A program made the translations under genes and the position numbers. 64,000 nucleotides of DNA from Paragyromitra xinjiangensis (taxonomy: Eukaryota; Ascomycota; Pezizomycetes; Pezizales; Discinaceae). The first letter of the stretch is position 1. Each line of letters begins with the position of its first letter. The stretch lies in NCBI GenBank assembly GCA_038503065.1, contig JBCAMK010000021.1:620001-684000 (forward strand), given 5' to 3'. A model generated the notes under the pieces. It was not told where the DNA came from. It worked only from the letters and a program-made list of their open reading frames with translations, and searched no databases. Of this stretch, positions 12,639 to 24,599 are shown piece by piece.

Positions 12639-13960
12639 CTATATTGCTCTTCCAATATCGCTCTCCCTAATATATCCTTCCGTCTCCTCTGGCGGCTTCT
12701 CGCTCACTACCTCCTTTGTAATCGCCGCAGTACTCCCTCTACCCAAATCATCCCCTCTACCTACAGCAGTGCTCCCTCTACTCGGGTTGAAAAATCCCTT
12801 TATTTCCTGTAGTTTCTCCATCTTTTTTCTATCCTTCCTCAGTTTTCTCTCCTGGGAGCAACAGCATAATGATGCATGCAACGCAAACGACGCTGCTGAA
12901 AACCCGACAGCTATCCATAGGAATGCAAACATTTTTCTACCTAGATCTCCCCTGATGTTTAGGTCTGGGCGTTCTTCAAAAACAGAGCGGAAAACGGCGA
13001 AGAGGGCTGTTGAGATTACAGCTGCGACGGTAGTGAAGAGGGTGGCGAGGAAGGAAACGATGCTGGTTAATATTGGTGTGGCGTGATCAGTGTAGTCGAT
13101 CCAGCCTATGATAGGTTAATATGGCTCTTGGCCGTCGAAAATGAAGGTAGAGATGATTTCGTGGACATTACACCAATCAGATCAAGTCTCAGCGGGCTTA
13201 GAAGAGAATGTCTGAACACTTCAAGAAGCTTTGGTGTCAAAGAAATAATCTTTTCCGACAAAAAGACTCATCCTGCTTGGTGCATCGCCCATAAAGCATC
13301 ACATTCTTGGAATAGACCTGGGACAGACTCACCAACAACAAAAGACACAACAGAAAAACAAATCCCGACGAAATAGAGCCCAAACATCCAATGACTTACC
13401 GCCTTTGCCATATTTAATGCGCTTTCAATGCTTCCAGGGATCGCAACTAGATCGTTCATTGTCAGTTGTTGATCACTCATCCTACGGGCCCGGGCACCAC
13501 GTAAAATAATCTAGCGGACATAGGGAAGGGAAAGCTATTGAAATTAGGAAATGCACAAACTTTCCGCTCCTGCTAGCAACTGGCTCAGCAGTATCTTCAC
13601 TGGATTAAACGAATACAGCGCCTTTGGCGCATCGCAATACGTCACTCCCTTCCCGTTGTACCCTTCGCAATAATTCCATAACCCAACCTGGTAGAAGTCG
13701 CGAAGCCCAAGTGTTTGTGCGATTGAGTTGACTAGTACTGCATTTGGAAAAGACCGCGGGATGATGTTAGAGACGTCGATGCGGAGAAAATAGATACTCG
13801 ACAGTACGGGAGAGCTGTTGATGCTGCCTATGAGGACGAGAATCGTGAAAATTATAGAGATGAAAGCAGAGGAAGAGGCAAGGAAAGTTATAGTTTTTCG
13901 ACGGCGGGTGTCGGAGGTTTCTGCGACGGTGGATGTAGGGGGACATCGTCGTTGGAACAT
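12639..13960 (-). CDS. SUR7/PalI-family four-span membrane protein
   Basis: Members of this family sit in the plasma membrane, either in eisosome-type patches or as PalI/Rim9-like pH-signalling assistants. Three exons in transcript order, 13960-13557, 13481-13333 and 13105-12639, give 339 residues. Four hydrophobic segments are visible: about residues 24-48 (ITFLASSSAFISIIFTILVL), then KAVSHWMFGLYFVGICF, then TPILTSIVSFLATLF onward, and finally KMFAFLWIAVGFSAASFAL. The loop after the first span carries the family signature GLWNYCEG with a second downstream cysteine. The cytoplasmic tail is basic and contains two GRGST repeats. Intron 1 is placed at a GTGCAT donor because it is the only one that keeps frame into MSDQQLTMNDL. 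The second intron is long (227 nt). Which subfamily it belongs to is not decided here. Confidence 0.8.
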
Positions 13961-14721
13961 TATTGCCTAGAGTAGTGAAACGTTTGGAAGGGTTTTGGAT
14001 CGTTAAACCCGGAGAATAGGCATATGATTGTGTCCAAAGAGTACGAAAGGTGTTTTTTGAGCTCTAAAATAGAGACTGCATTCAAACAGCGATCTTGTAA
14101 TCAAAATGACATGCTGCTGTGTGCGTGGTGGTTGCTTTCCTTAGTACAGGCAATCGTTTCCGATTTCAAACTAGAAGCTACTCAATAGCTCTAAAACTGT
14201 GAGCGGATTGGGAACACAGCCGGTGAGTCGTAGCCGGGACTCGTCAATATTCAGAGCTCTTGAAACAAGCGGTTAGTCAATCAAAAGCAGTAAGAATAGA
14301 AAAGAGCGTAGATACTAGGGAATCCCGGGCACCATGACCCTGTCAGTGGCCAGCGCATGGTACTGTATTTTACTCAAAGCTCCAGGCGATGAAAGGCAAT
14401 TGAACGAGAAATCAGCAATTAAAAGAGGGATTTTGTGTTTATATACAATTGGCCATTTCCTTCCCAGGTTTCACTCCTTGCTACCATTTCCCGCGTCGAG
14501 CACCAGCAAACCATTAAGAGATCTATGTTGGAGTCTTCATGTTAGCACTTTTCAGGGAACACCATCCCTATAGTTTGTGTGGAAACTATTGAGAGCGTGG
14601 CGGCCATGAGGTGGGTAGACATACATATACAGCAGGGGCTTTTGAGGCTTCTCAGATTTCATGTGTTAAACCCTGCGTTGGCCATCAGTATGGGTTCACC
14701 AGTTACGATAAAAAGAGCGTC
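13961..14721. other. Spacer upstream of the SUR7-like gene and downstream of TOM6
   Basis: It contains the promoter of the SUR7-like gene (left end, minus strand) and the 3' flank of TOM6. Plus-strand frames at 14334-14573 lack recognisable similarity and are not called. Confidence 0.45.
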
Positions 14722-14965
14722 TTACGGAGGTAGCAAGTACTCCGCGTACGAGGACGCAAAGATAGCGGTAGCAATCTGTGCAGTTGGATTATTGTTAGCA
14801 AAGTGAGGTGGTCAGACGGCTGATTACACATACTGCGAAGACAGCAACACTTCTCACGACGCTTGCGTTTTCGGGAGATACGATCTCATTGTAGAGCGTC
14901 GAGACGAAACCGCGTCTTGGGGCAGAGCCGGAGGAAACGGCTATCTGACGGGATTTAGGAGGCAT
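14722..14965 (-). CDS. TOM6: Mitochondrial import receptor small subunit TOM6
   Basis: Tom6 is a tail-anchored small Tom protein that stabilises the outer-membrane TOM complex around the Tom40 pore. Two exons, 14965-14834 and 14775-14722, encode 61 residues. The start MPPKSRQIAV leads to a soluble part RRGFVSTLYNEIVSPENASVVRSV and a single hydrophobic anchor VFAIATAIFASSYAEYLLPP that runs to the end. The motif SPENASVVRSVAVF followed by a terminal EYLLPP is the pattern I recall for filamentous-fungal Tom6. The 58-nt intron has GTATGT, a TGCTAACA branch site and CACAG, so splice evidence supports it independently of similarity. The gene is too small and too split to appear as one long open frame. 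Confidence 0.8.
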
Positions 14966-15706
14966 TTCAGCGGTTTCTTGGAGGGGGCTCTGATGATGGC
15001 GGAGATTTTATTTGTGACGATTGTAGGAGAGCAAACTTTTTGCGGTTTCAACGTCGGGTAACCAGATGTGATTAACATACACCGCTTGAGATTAACCTGG
15101 GATCTCAATCATTAACCTGTTTCAACCCGATTCAGCTACTAGTAGCCGAGTCTCTCCACGGGGTTCTCTACAAAACATTTTCAACCTCGGTATGTGGACC
15201 GGCCTACGGCACAACTGCGGCAGAAGCTGCGAGACTCTCATTGGTGTTTCATTTGGGCTTAATTCCGTAAATGGGCTGTAGACCTCCCAGTGCAGCAAGT
15301 AGCCATGCCAAAGCATGCCGTCATACTATCCCCACCACGAAAAGTGGTTAGATCGCTAAGCACCAGAATTTTCCATATACATTCCCTGCTTATCAATTAA
15401 TGGAACTCCCTCGATCGCTCGTTTCAGTGTTTCCGCTCTTGGCTCATACTACAGAAGCGTCATGTTGAAAAAATGACAAATTTGACTTTACGGCTGGATG
15501 ATGGTGATAGTGGTGATTACGGAGTTAAGCCGCGGAATAGAAGGCTTCAAATAGCTCTGGGAACTACTTAATTGACTCCAGAATTCTCAGAATCATTCTA
15601 CTATATCATACAACTGCGCTCTCGTACCATTTGGGAAAAAAATCCAAAACTCCAAAACTCCAAAAAAAAACGTCACTTATCTCTTACCTCATTAACCATC
15701 AACTAA
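14966..15706. promoter_or_regulatory. Divergent promoter between TOM6 and the alcohol dehydrogenase
   Basis: About 740 bases separate the start codons. The last 60 bases before the dehydrogenase are rich in A (CCAAAACTCCAAAACTCCAAAAAAAAA). No other supported feature is present. Confidence 0.45.
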
Positions 15707-16983
15707 ATGTCGACATCTCAGGATTACAAGTTCAGAGGGTGGATGGGTCTTGATAAGGACTGTGTCGAAAAGGGTACTCTAGAGGAAAGAGAATTCACAC
15801 CTAAACCATTTGGTGATTCGGATGTCGATATCAAGATTACACATTGTGGTATTTGCGGGTAAGTACGAAAAGATGAAATGATTGAGAAATGGTTTAGTAC
15901 TAATTGTCATTTGAAAGATCCGATGTCCACGTTCTTAGCAGCGGATGGGGCGAAACACCTTATCCTATCTGTGTTGGTCACGAAATTGTCGGAACTGCCG
16001 TTAAAGTTGGAAAGAACGTCAAGAACGTCAAGGTTGGCGATCGAGTTGGTGTTGGTGCTCAGTCGTGTTCTTGCATGGAACCTACTTGTTCGCAATGTAA
16101 GCCCAAGTCACCAAATCTGAGTAGCAAGGTGATATAGATTTAACAAACAAACCCGTTTCCAGGTACAACCAACAATGAGCCGTATTGTTCTGAAAGAGTT
16201 GATACCTACAACGGCGTGTATCCCGACGGATCAAAGTCAATGGGTGGCTACGGAGACTATGCTCGTGTTCACGAGCATTTTGTCTTCAAAATCCCCGACT
16301 CCCTTCCCAGTGAGATCGCGGCTCCTATGCTTTGCGCTGGTGTCACCATGTATAGTCCTTTGAAGCGTAACGGTGCTGGCCCTGGAAAAACTGTCGGCAT
16401 CATTGGCATTGGTGGCCTTGGGTTAGTATCCACCTTCTGAATTCATATAACCCGAACAATATGCTAATAAACGATCTCTAGCCACTATGGACTCCTTTGG
16501 GCCAAGGCTCTCGGTGCCGACAAAGTTGTTGCCATCTCCCGTTACTCTAGCAAGGCCGACGACGCTCGCGAGCTCGGTGCCGACTCCTTTATTGCTACCG
16601 AAGAAGACCCAAAGTGGGCTGAGAATAACGCCAACTCGATTGACCTCATCGTCTGCACTATCTATGCGCCAAAGATGCCTATCAGCAAGTATCTGCAACT
16701 GCTTAAACCTCACGGAACTTATATTCAAGTCGGCGCACCCGAGGATGAGATTCCGGGATTCAGCATGTTTCCAATTATCGTAAAAGCGATTAAGATCGGT
16801 GGGTCCCTGATTGGGTCACCTGCTGAGGTCAATGAGATGTTAGAGCTGGCGGCGAGCAAGGGGATTAACAGCTGGGTGAACCCATGGCCAATGAGCAAGG
16901 TGAATGAAGCTTTGGCGGCGTTTCATAGAGGCGAGCCAAGGTATAGGATTGTATTGGTCAATGAGAAGCATGTGAAGAACTAG
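15707..16983 (+). CDS. Zinc-dependent alcohol dehydrogenase, cinnamyl/ADH6 type
   Basis: This is a medium-chain NADP(H)-dependent alcohol dehydrogenase of the cinnamyl-alcohol/ADH6-ADH7 group, which reduces aldehydes in the cytosol. Exons 15707-15858, 15918-16096, 16163-16421 and 16482-16983 give 363 residues. Catalytic-zinc residues are in CGICGSDVH (C47) and GHEIVG (H72-E73). The structural-zinc lobe is C-x-C-x4-C-x2-C followed by a further cysteine in NNEPYC. The Rossmann motif [18 protein letters not shown] spans the third intron. The length and the [11 protein letters not shown] motif match the family. Substrate range cannot be read from sequence. Confidence 0.93.
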
Positions 16984-18857
16984 AGCGGAACGGAAGTTTA
17001 GATTACTGTATAATAGACATAATAGATTTACTCACCTCTAACCTCAACTTAATACACGGCGTGATACCTCAAGATACACAGTATCTGATGCTAAAACAGC
17101 AAGACTACGAAAATATAAGCGACAAATTGGAATTCAGGGTGAAGAATTTCTCAGCTTTGCGCAAACAAGGAAGCACCAAATCGCACCAAATACCTGTTGT
17201 TCAGTCATTGGTGCCCCTAGTGTTAGATTTGACGAGAATCGATTTTCGAGATTTTGAGGGTGATGGAGGAATGGATAAAGTTCCGGGTGAGTAATACAAT
17301 ATGAAAAAGCCTCAAACTTTCTCAATCGTTATGAAACGAGAGAATATGGTCTATCGTGAGTTTCATCAACCGGCTCTAATGCAACCCACTGACCGGCGAT
17401 ATCTTGAGACAGGTACATAATATATGACTTTATTAAGCTGATTGGTTAGGAAACCTTCTACAAGACAGGATCTACCTCCAGACTGCTCCACACCCTAGAT
17501 ATGAACTATAATTATTATTCTCAAAAAACCCATACTAATCTGCTTTACCCACTCCGTGTTGCCGTGATGTCGCGTTTTTGACATCATCAACCTGCAATGT
17601 AAGATACGTGATAGTTATATACGACACTTACCCTAAGCAGGATACAACATGAATTTCGAAACTGACGATGCCGCCACATCTTTATTTGTCCCTGGGCCTG
17701 TCATCACTAATTCTTTAGCGTAATCGGTCAAAAGTGAGGGATGAAGAAGTAATTTTCTAGCCCCCTAATTATCACCACGCCTAGTTTTCGTAACATTTGA
17801 AGTGTGGAAGGTGGTCGATGGGTCTTCGAACATAGCCCCTCGATCTCAGGTATCAACTCACCCCTCCATGGCGCTCGAGATACGAGGAGTATGGAAACCA
17901 AGGCCTTAACTTACCCCCCATAATAATTAATAGCTAGTGGCCAAAAATCCATAGGCGATTAGCTAAGACTAGTCGCATAGTAGAATTTAAAGTGTGAATA
18001 GCGATTTTATAGAGGGAGTAGGTAATAAAGGTAGAACGATTCGTAGCGGGCCGAAAAAAATTAGGCATATTCATGCTCCAGCATAGAGGTCTGGTTGAGT
18101 CATAAGGTATACTGTATAAGTATAATTTTTTCCCATATCTTGGGGTATGTGTAATATTAAGCAAGTATAAAGTTAAAATGTTCTGATGGAAAAAGTAACC
18201 TTATAGGATAGAATCTGTACTATTCGAAGATGCCTGTTGGGGATGTGTAATACTAGACATATCGTCTCTACTTTGATCTGCCTGGTGGGTACATAGTCTT
18301 GTGTCAAGGTCCTTACTCGCGGTTCAGATAATACTTGTATTACGTCTGGGTAGTTGATGATTCCAGTGCTACCATATTAACGCTAGAAATTACTGTAAGA
18401 GCAAATCCCTGGTAGTACTAATAGGAGATTATAACCAATACTAATGAGAAAGCAGCACATTCAGCGGTGAAGCATGCCAGGAAGGTTGGAGGCATCAACA
18501 GGTCGGATTAATTTCTGGCTCACTTTTAAAGATAATCATCCAAAGTTCCGTCTCGATAATTCCTTTGTAGTTATATGTAAACCTCACTGCTCCAAGACAC
18601 AGGAAAGGAATGAGAAGAGGACATATTAAATAGAGCATGAGAGCCTGTGTAAGATATGTTGCAGAAGGAAAGTAAAATAAAGGTAAAGATAAAACAACTA
18701 TCACCAATTGCGCAAAAGACCAGTGACAAGGAAACCCACCACCAACGCCGCCCATATCCCGCTACGAAAAGGAAAGAAAGCCAGAAAACAAGAAAGAAAA
18801 AGGAAGGACACAGAGCGTTACCCATCCCAACACAGCTAACGTTCAAATCACTTCGGT
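16984..18857. other. 1.9-kb AT-rich spacer without supported gene
   Basis: It lies between the 3' ends of the alcohol dehydrogenase and the coiled-coil gene on the minus strand. The central part (17,900-18,450) is particularly rich in A and T and carries many in-frame stops. No protein similarity, terminal repeats or RNA gene could be recognised. Decayed repeat DNA is possible. Confidence 0.4.
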
Positions 18858-21707
18858 TTAAACTACACTGGCAAAACTGTCTGGTTCATCTGCCGTAAAA
18901 CTACTGCCTCGTTTCCTGGAGGGCCTGGGCATTCTTTTTCGTACCGAGGATGTCTTCTTTGGCGATGGGTCTGGTGCAACTCTTGATGCAACTGTATTTT
19001 TATCTCTCTATACGATTGTTAGCATCCACACTCACACAAGTTTAGAAGTGATCAATTTACGTTTCTCAATGACCGCCTTCTCGCCCTACTCGGTTTTCCC
19101 TCCCCAACTTCTTCCTCATCCTTTACACCGATAACTTGTACTTTGTTCGCAATTTCCTCATATCTTACAGGAACCGGTTCCATAGCAAGTTCGTCAATCA
19201 TCGCCGAGTCGTCGTCAAGGTCTTTCTTTGTTTTTGATCTTGAACGTCTTGGTTTTCGTCCATCCTTGGCTGGTACCTCCTTTTGTTGTATATCCACTGT
19301 CGCCGACCCGTCTCGCATTACAATCGCCGCAAATGTATCTTCTGCCATTGACTCGTCGTCCTCATTTGCCTTCGAAGCTCTACTCTTTCTTTCTTTCCTT
19401 TTGAGTGGTTCGTGTTTCTCTTCTACAAGTTCAACTGGCTCGGCCACGGATAGAGCCTGTTCCAGTATTTCGTCCATGTTTGTCCTCACCTTTGAGGCCC
19501 TCCTCTTGCGTTCTTTCCTTTTCAACACAAGGCTCTCCTCTGGCTGAATCTCAAACAGAATGTTATCCTGCATCCTTTCTACCGAGTCTGTTTTTCCAGA
19601 TGTGCCCACTTCTACAGCGACGCCTTCTTTTCGAGCCCTTCTCCCTCTCGGCGCTTCCACAAGTTGTAATTCTGGTAGTATTTCTTGGTCTTGTACCACC
19701 CTCGGTGTCCCAGTCCCCCCCACTGCGTTTTCCTTCCTTGCTCTCCTTTTCCTCTCCCTTCCTGTCGGCGCTTCCGCCACGATGGTTGAATCGTAAATTG
19801 ATGTTTCTTCGATCATTTCCACTATGTCTTTTGGTGCTTTCCTTTTTCGGTCCTTCTTGGTGCTTGGTGCTTGTATCTGTGGTATGGGTTCTTCATCTTG
19901 AGCTGTAACTACCTCCTGGATGACTTCATGCGTGGTTTCAGGATTGCCACCCTTCTTGTCAGCCTTCTTATCGCTTTTGGCCAAAGATGTTCGGGGTTTC
20001 TTGGCCGGCTCTTCCTCCTTGGCTATACCTGTTTCCGGTGTATCCTCGTGTAGAGGTTCAGGATGGGTATCTTTCTTGGCCTTTCGTTTGGTCTCCTTTC
20101 TTACAGGCGTCTTGCGGACCTCACGCACATTCTCCTCTTTTGTTTCCTCAGGCTCAAACACTTCTGGTGCAGCTTCAGATATGCGTACTTTCCGCTTATC
20201 CCTCTTCGCTGGGGCTTTGGCCGGGGTTGCCTGAACTTCAGCGAGTATTTGCTCCTCAACCGCAGCTTCCTCAACCCGTGCTTCTTCCACTCTTGTATTG
20301 ACGTCGTTATCTGTGGCTCCTACAATTTGTTTCCCTTTTCCCTTCGCAAAGGTGGGTTGGGGTTCGGATATGGTTTCCAGGATGCGCGACTCCCGGTCTA
20401 CCTCCTTTATTGGCGACCTGCGAATTATGGTCATAATATCCTCCTCCTGCTCTGCTTCTTCCTCCACGATCGAAAGATCATTCCCTCCTCTTCTCTCCCT
20501 CCACCCCATAGTTACCACCTTTTCATCTTCCTCTGTCTCTTCTGCGTCTCCCTCATGCACAATATCTACCAACGTCCTCCCTCTACCTGGTGTCCTACTT
20601 GGGCTCCTCCCACCTGCTCCCTCACCCTCTTTCGTCACCTCTGCAAACTTCGCGCCAAGAGTCTTGTTCCACCCATCCACCAGTTCGATCGCCTTCCGCC
20701 ATTCCTCTTCTAATGTCGTATTCTTCGCAACCAATCTCTCAATCTCTGCATCCCGCTCGGCAAGCTCCTCGAGTGGCACATAGTTCGGCTGGTTCAATAC
20801 TTCTTTCAAACTGTACATGACGTTGTCAAGCTCTGCAGTCAGGTTTTCAAAGGAAACCGGTGGCGCAATAACAGGGTTCGCACCCTCGTCCCCGTCGAGC
20901 TCCACTTCAGCTGGGAGGAAGTGGTCATCGTCTGGTAAGCCTTGGATTGCTTTCAGAGTACTGAGCGTGGTACGGACCAGAGCGATCAGGTTGTCGTTCT
21001 CGTCGGCGAGGTCCTGGGATAGCTTTGTGAGGAAGTCGGTTGTATCCTGTGCTAGTGTGCTACTTTCATCTTCTACTACTGTTGCTGTGCCCCCTCGGGA
21101 GCTAGCGAGCGAGGGGCCTCCAATGACAGTGCACTGCGCCATTGGGGGCCGAGTGCCCCGCCCCCGGGTATCTGAGAGGCGCTCCTTCATCTTCTGGATC
21201 TGCACGTCTCTCTTTCGAATATCGTTTGCACACTGTGTCCGTACCTGTGAGAGGGTGGTTTTAATACGGACTACTTCATCTTTGAGTGTTCTTGTAGCGG
21301 TTTCGGCAGTGCGTAGGGTGGACGTAAAGTTGCGCTGGGCAGACTCGAGAAGTGCATTCTTACGTTCGAGGTCGGCGGTCTTAGTTTTCAACTGTGTAAT
21401 AGTTGCAGCCTGGGTGGTCTCGGTGCTGCGAAGGGTACGGATTGTGAGTGCAAGGGATTCGCGCTGCTCTTCTTCTTTCTGCGGAAAGTGTTAGCTGAAT
21501 AGATCGAAGGGTTGGATGGAAGAAACTGTATAGATAACATACATCACGCCGACTAAGAAGTTCGTGGACGAGGTTGATAATCCCTGACGGAGTAGTGTCG
21601 TCCTCGGCAGGTTTGTGGAAAGCGATCTCTTTGCCCCGGAGGAGACCTCGAGAGGCGAGGAGGTTGTTGACATACTTGGATGCAGCTTTGAGATCACGGG
21701 GATCCAT
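18858..21707 (-). CDS. TINA/Msd1-like ADIP-domain coiled-coil protein
   Basis: Proteins with this N-terminal ADIP (SSX2IP-type) domain include fission yeast Msd1 and Aspergillus TinA, which anchor minus ends of microtubules at spindle poles. Exons 21707-21543, 21478-19061 and 19007-18858 give 910 residues. The first 55 residues (MDPRDLKAASKYVNNLLASR) match the conserved helical start. Coiled coil follows to about residue 170, then a globular helical block containing TDFLTKLSQDLADENDNLIALVR and YVPLEELAERDAEIERLV, typical of the domain. The C-terminal two thirds is charged and low in complexity, with repeated basic words such as RKERKRRASK, RKERKSRASK and RERKRRARKE. The third exon was found from a GTAAAT donor, GCTAACA branch site and TATAG acceptor; reading through would end 47 residues earlier. 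Confidence 0.8.
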
Positions 21708-22277
21708 CGCAGCGAGTTCGGACGGCGGAGATAAAGGTGGGGCCGTGGAGAGGGGGGGATCTCAAATTATGGAGGGTGCATGAGATGAATTTTGCTAGCA
21801 GTTGTTGCGAAGTGTCGTTGGTGAAAGGAGAAGAAACCAAAACAAGTCGAGACACTTGGGTTGCCATGACAACGGTACCTTATGCAAATGATGTTCGGTA
21901 AAATCCATCGAGAGTTCTATCCAGGGCGGTCAGTCTGTGAAGATGACAGGCATGAAGGTAGAGACAGAGATAAAGATGGGGATACATGTATTTGGCTAAG
22001 GCGATATCAGCTTTGTTTCGAAAGTATGATAGAGACAGGAGTTTAGCGGTGATGGACTCGGACAGGATGTTTAGATAGAGCTGTCGAAGCAGGGAATCCT
22101 GATAAGAATGAGGATTGATGGGATGGAAGTTGATGGAGATGGATGTTGGACAGGATACGGTGGGATGATGACGGGTCTTGCATTGTCACAGATGTACAAG
22201 CTCTGGTCTGTCTCTGGTAAAGGCACAGCACCAAACATCCAAAGTCTACAGCAATGATATCATACGTCTCTATTTAT
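21708..22277. other. Upstream region of the TINA-like gene
   Basis: The region holds the promoter of the coiled-coil gene and the 3' flank of the GST-kappa-like gene. It contains a TACATGTA palindrome at 21983-21990. No coding sequence is supported. Confidence 0.45.
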
Positions 22278-23078
22278 CTACAACTTTGACGTCTTTCTCG
22301 GCCCCATTGCAATCGATATGTCACTCATCGGCAATTCCAGGAACTGAAACATGAAGTGGAACCGATCACTCCCAAAAAAGGGGCTTTCCTCGCCTTTACT
22401 GTTCCTCACGATAAACCAAGGTGCTCCGAATGCTCCTGATTCAAGAGCTTCCTCTGTATTTCCTAGAAGCTTCTTCTTATACTCTGCCAAGTTTGTTGCT
22501 TCCAGGATGAGCTTAAGCTCATCCGGTGTGAATAGGTTTGACCAGGTCGCCGAGAGCAGCGGTTCCTGGGACACATCGATGTTATTCTCCCACAGGGCAA
22601 CCCAAAGTAGCCGGAGTGCTTCCTCAAACTTTGGGTTGGGGAAGTGTTCCTTGATATAACACAGTCCCCGTTGCGGCTACACTTATATATTAGTTCTATG
22701 CATACATACGCAAAAAGGAAAACCCCTCCCGGAATATTTACCTTTAGACTCATAATCGGAAACACGGTCGGCTTCGTCACATTTGGCAACTCAAAATATC
22801 TTTTCGCATTCTTGGTATCGAAGTCCGAATACACCGCTTTCGCGGGTGCCATCCACGGTGGCTTGTTTCCACTGCCAACCATGATACCCCCTAGAAAGAA
22901 AGGGATGAAGTCGACCTCAACGTTATGAGACTCGAGGGATGGACGGTGCTTGCGAAGGTAAGTGAAGGCATAGTAGGAGTATGGCGATACTGTTGGAGGT
23001 CAGCGAGTGATATTTCGGGAAATTCATGGAAGTGATATTCCTACCGCAGTCAATATAGCAGATGATTTTGGAAGACAT
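22278..23078 (-). CDS. DsbA-fold protein of the GST-kappa / HCCA isomerase family
   Basis: Members of this thioredoxin-like family use glutathione: kappa-class transferases in mitochondria or peroxisomes, and 2-hydroxychromene-2-carboxylate isomerases. Three exons, 23078-23045, 22989-22742 and 22676-22278, encode 226 residues, the standard length. The start MSSKIICYIDCVSPYSYYAFTYL has the active-site SPYSY pattern in which serine binds the glutathione thiol. The middle has IPFFLGGIMVGSGNKPPW and the end has GAFGAPWFIVRNSKGEE with FFGSDRFHF, both family hallmarks. The C-terminus SKL is a canonical PTS1 signal, so peroxisomal import is likely. It is transcribed away from a short-chain dehydrogenase 319 bases off. 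Confidence 0.93.
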
Positions 23079-23397
23079 CCCGTGTGCTATATAAATGACG
23101 TGATAGGCTACCGCTGCTGTCGTGATAGGTATATGTAATGCCAGGGGCCAAGTACTTTACGTTTATTTAAGATTCCTACGGGCGTCTTCACGTTCTCAAT
23201 AATTGTTGGTGATATTAGTGATCATCTGCCGAAATCTGGGGTTCAACCGAGGTGCTAAAGAACTTGCCCAGACCGCATGTGTAACGTGAGAACCTACAAA
23301 TCCACCATCAATTCTCACGAGCTTCGGACATGCCTTCAAGCTATTCATACAACTACATTTCTTTCACCCAAGACAGACCGACTCTCAGTCAATCGCT
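23079..23397. promoter_or_regulatory. Divergent promoter between GST-kappa-like and SDR genes
   Basis: Only 319 bases separate the two start codons, short enough for a shared bidirectional promoter. No specific factor site stands out. Confidence 0.5.
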
Positions 23398-24599
23398 ATG
23401 ACAACTGTTGCCGAAAATAATGGAAAGGTTGCACTGATCATTGGCGCCTCCCGAGGGATTGGAAGACAGGTTGCTATTGACCTCGCCAAAGCTGGATACA
23501 CAGGTAGAACCCTAACCCTCCAGTCATGAGTTATCACTCGATTGACAAATATGTGTCCGCATTGTATAGTTGTCGTCTCTTCTAGAAGTGAATCTACTGA
23601 ACTCGATACCGGCTCCTTTCCACCGGATCCGAATTCCCAACAGGTATAATTCTCCTCAGTCTGGGACCCTTGAGGAAGTCTAATCAATATACATCAGTCT
23701 ACCATTACTACCGTAGCCCGAGAAATCACTGAGCTTCATGGTGGCCGCGCCGTCGCCATCCCCGTTGATGTGCAGGATATAAAGAGTATCGAGAAACTCG
23801 TCGCAGAGACGGTCTCCGTAAGCCCTCCCTATAAGGTCTGTGTCCCACAAGTCTCCCCTAATCATTACGTATACGACCATTTAGAGGTTCGGTCGCATCG
23901 ACGTCCTCATTTACAACGCTGGAGCTATCTGGTGGAGTCGTGTCTCCACCACACCTTTGAAACGGTTCCTCCTCATGCAACGCATTAATCCAGAGGGACT
24001 ATACAAAGCCGCTCAAACCATCCTCCCTGTATTCGCTAGCCAAGGCCAGAACGGGGAAGGCAGGATTATCGTAGTATCTCCTCCAATTTACTCCCGCTTT
24101 TTTAGAGGAAAGACGGCATACGCAATGGGGAAAGTTGCAATGTCAGTCTTTACAAAAGGCCTAGCTATGGACTGGATTCGAGACGGAAGAAAAGGCATGG
24201 CAGTGACGAGTATTTGGCCTGCGGTAGCGATCCAGAGCGGTGCGACGGGTGGCGCGGATGAGAAAGATTTGAGGAAAGCTGTAGGCTTCCCCTTCACTCA
24301 TAAGTTTTATAACCTGATCACTGATTTTCATTTTCCAATAGACAATTTTTAGTGATGCAATCTTAGCTATGCTAGCTGCACCTACAGAGGTAGTGAACGG
24401 ATTGATAGATACTGACGAAGATTTCTTACGCCGCTATGCGGGGGTGACGGATTTCTCCAAGTACTCGCTCGTGCAAGGGAGTACACCGCGGAGGATCATG
24501 CCGGCAGAGTTTCCAGATTTGACGGTAGCCGAGCAAGATGATGAGGGGGAGAGGAAGGATAGTGTGGAGCTGAGGAAGATGGCTGGAAGTAAACTTTAG
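23398..24599 (+). CDS. Short-chain dehydrogenase/reductase, HSDL2-like
   Basis: A classical NAD(P)(H)-dependent SDR. Exons 23398-23503, 23570-23643, 23698-23817, 23885-24280 and 24342-24599 give 317 residues. The cofactor motif GASRGIG sits at residues 16-22, the structural YNAG in exon 4, and the catalytic YAMGK tyrosine and lysine follow in TAYAMGKVAMS; the catalytic serine is in VVSPPIYS. The overall arrangement resembles the SDR part of HSDL2, a peroxisomal enzyme, but this protein has no SCP2 domain. The last residues are MAGSKL; that SKL is also a peroxisomal PTS1, shared with the divergent GST-kappa-like neighbour. The exon 4 start was chosen at AGGTTCGG because it restores RFGRIDVLIYNAG. 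Confidence 0.92.

Noticed and set aside
14200..14300. GC-richer segment considered as a possible tRNA or snoRNA
   Set aside because: No B-box/T-loop motif and no cloverleaf; no box C/D or H/ACA pair seen.
19143..21494. Long plus-strand frames up to 225 residues opposite the TINA-like gene
   Set aside because: Ser/Leu-rich composition mirrors the Lys/Glu-rich codons on the real strand; no splice logic or similarity.
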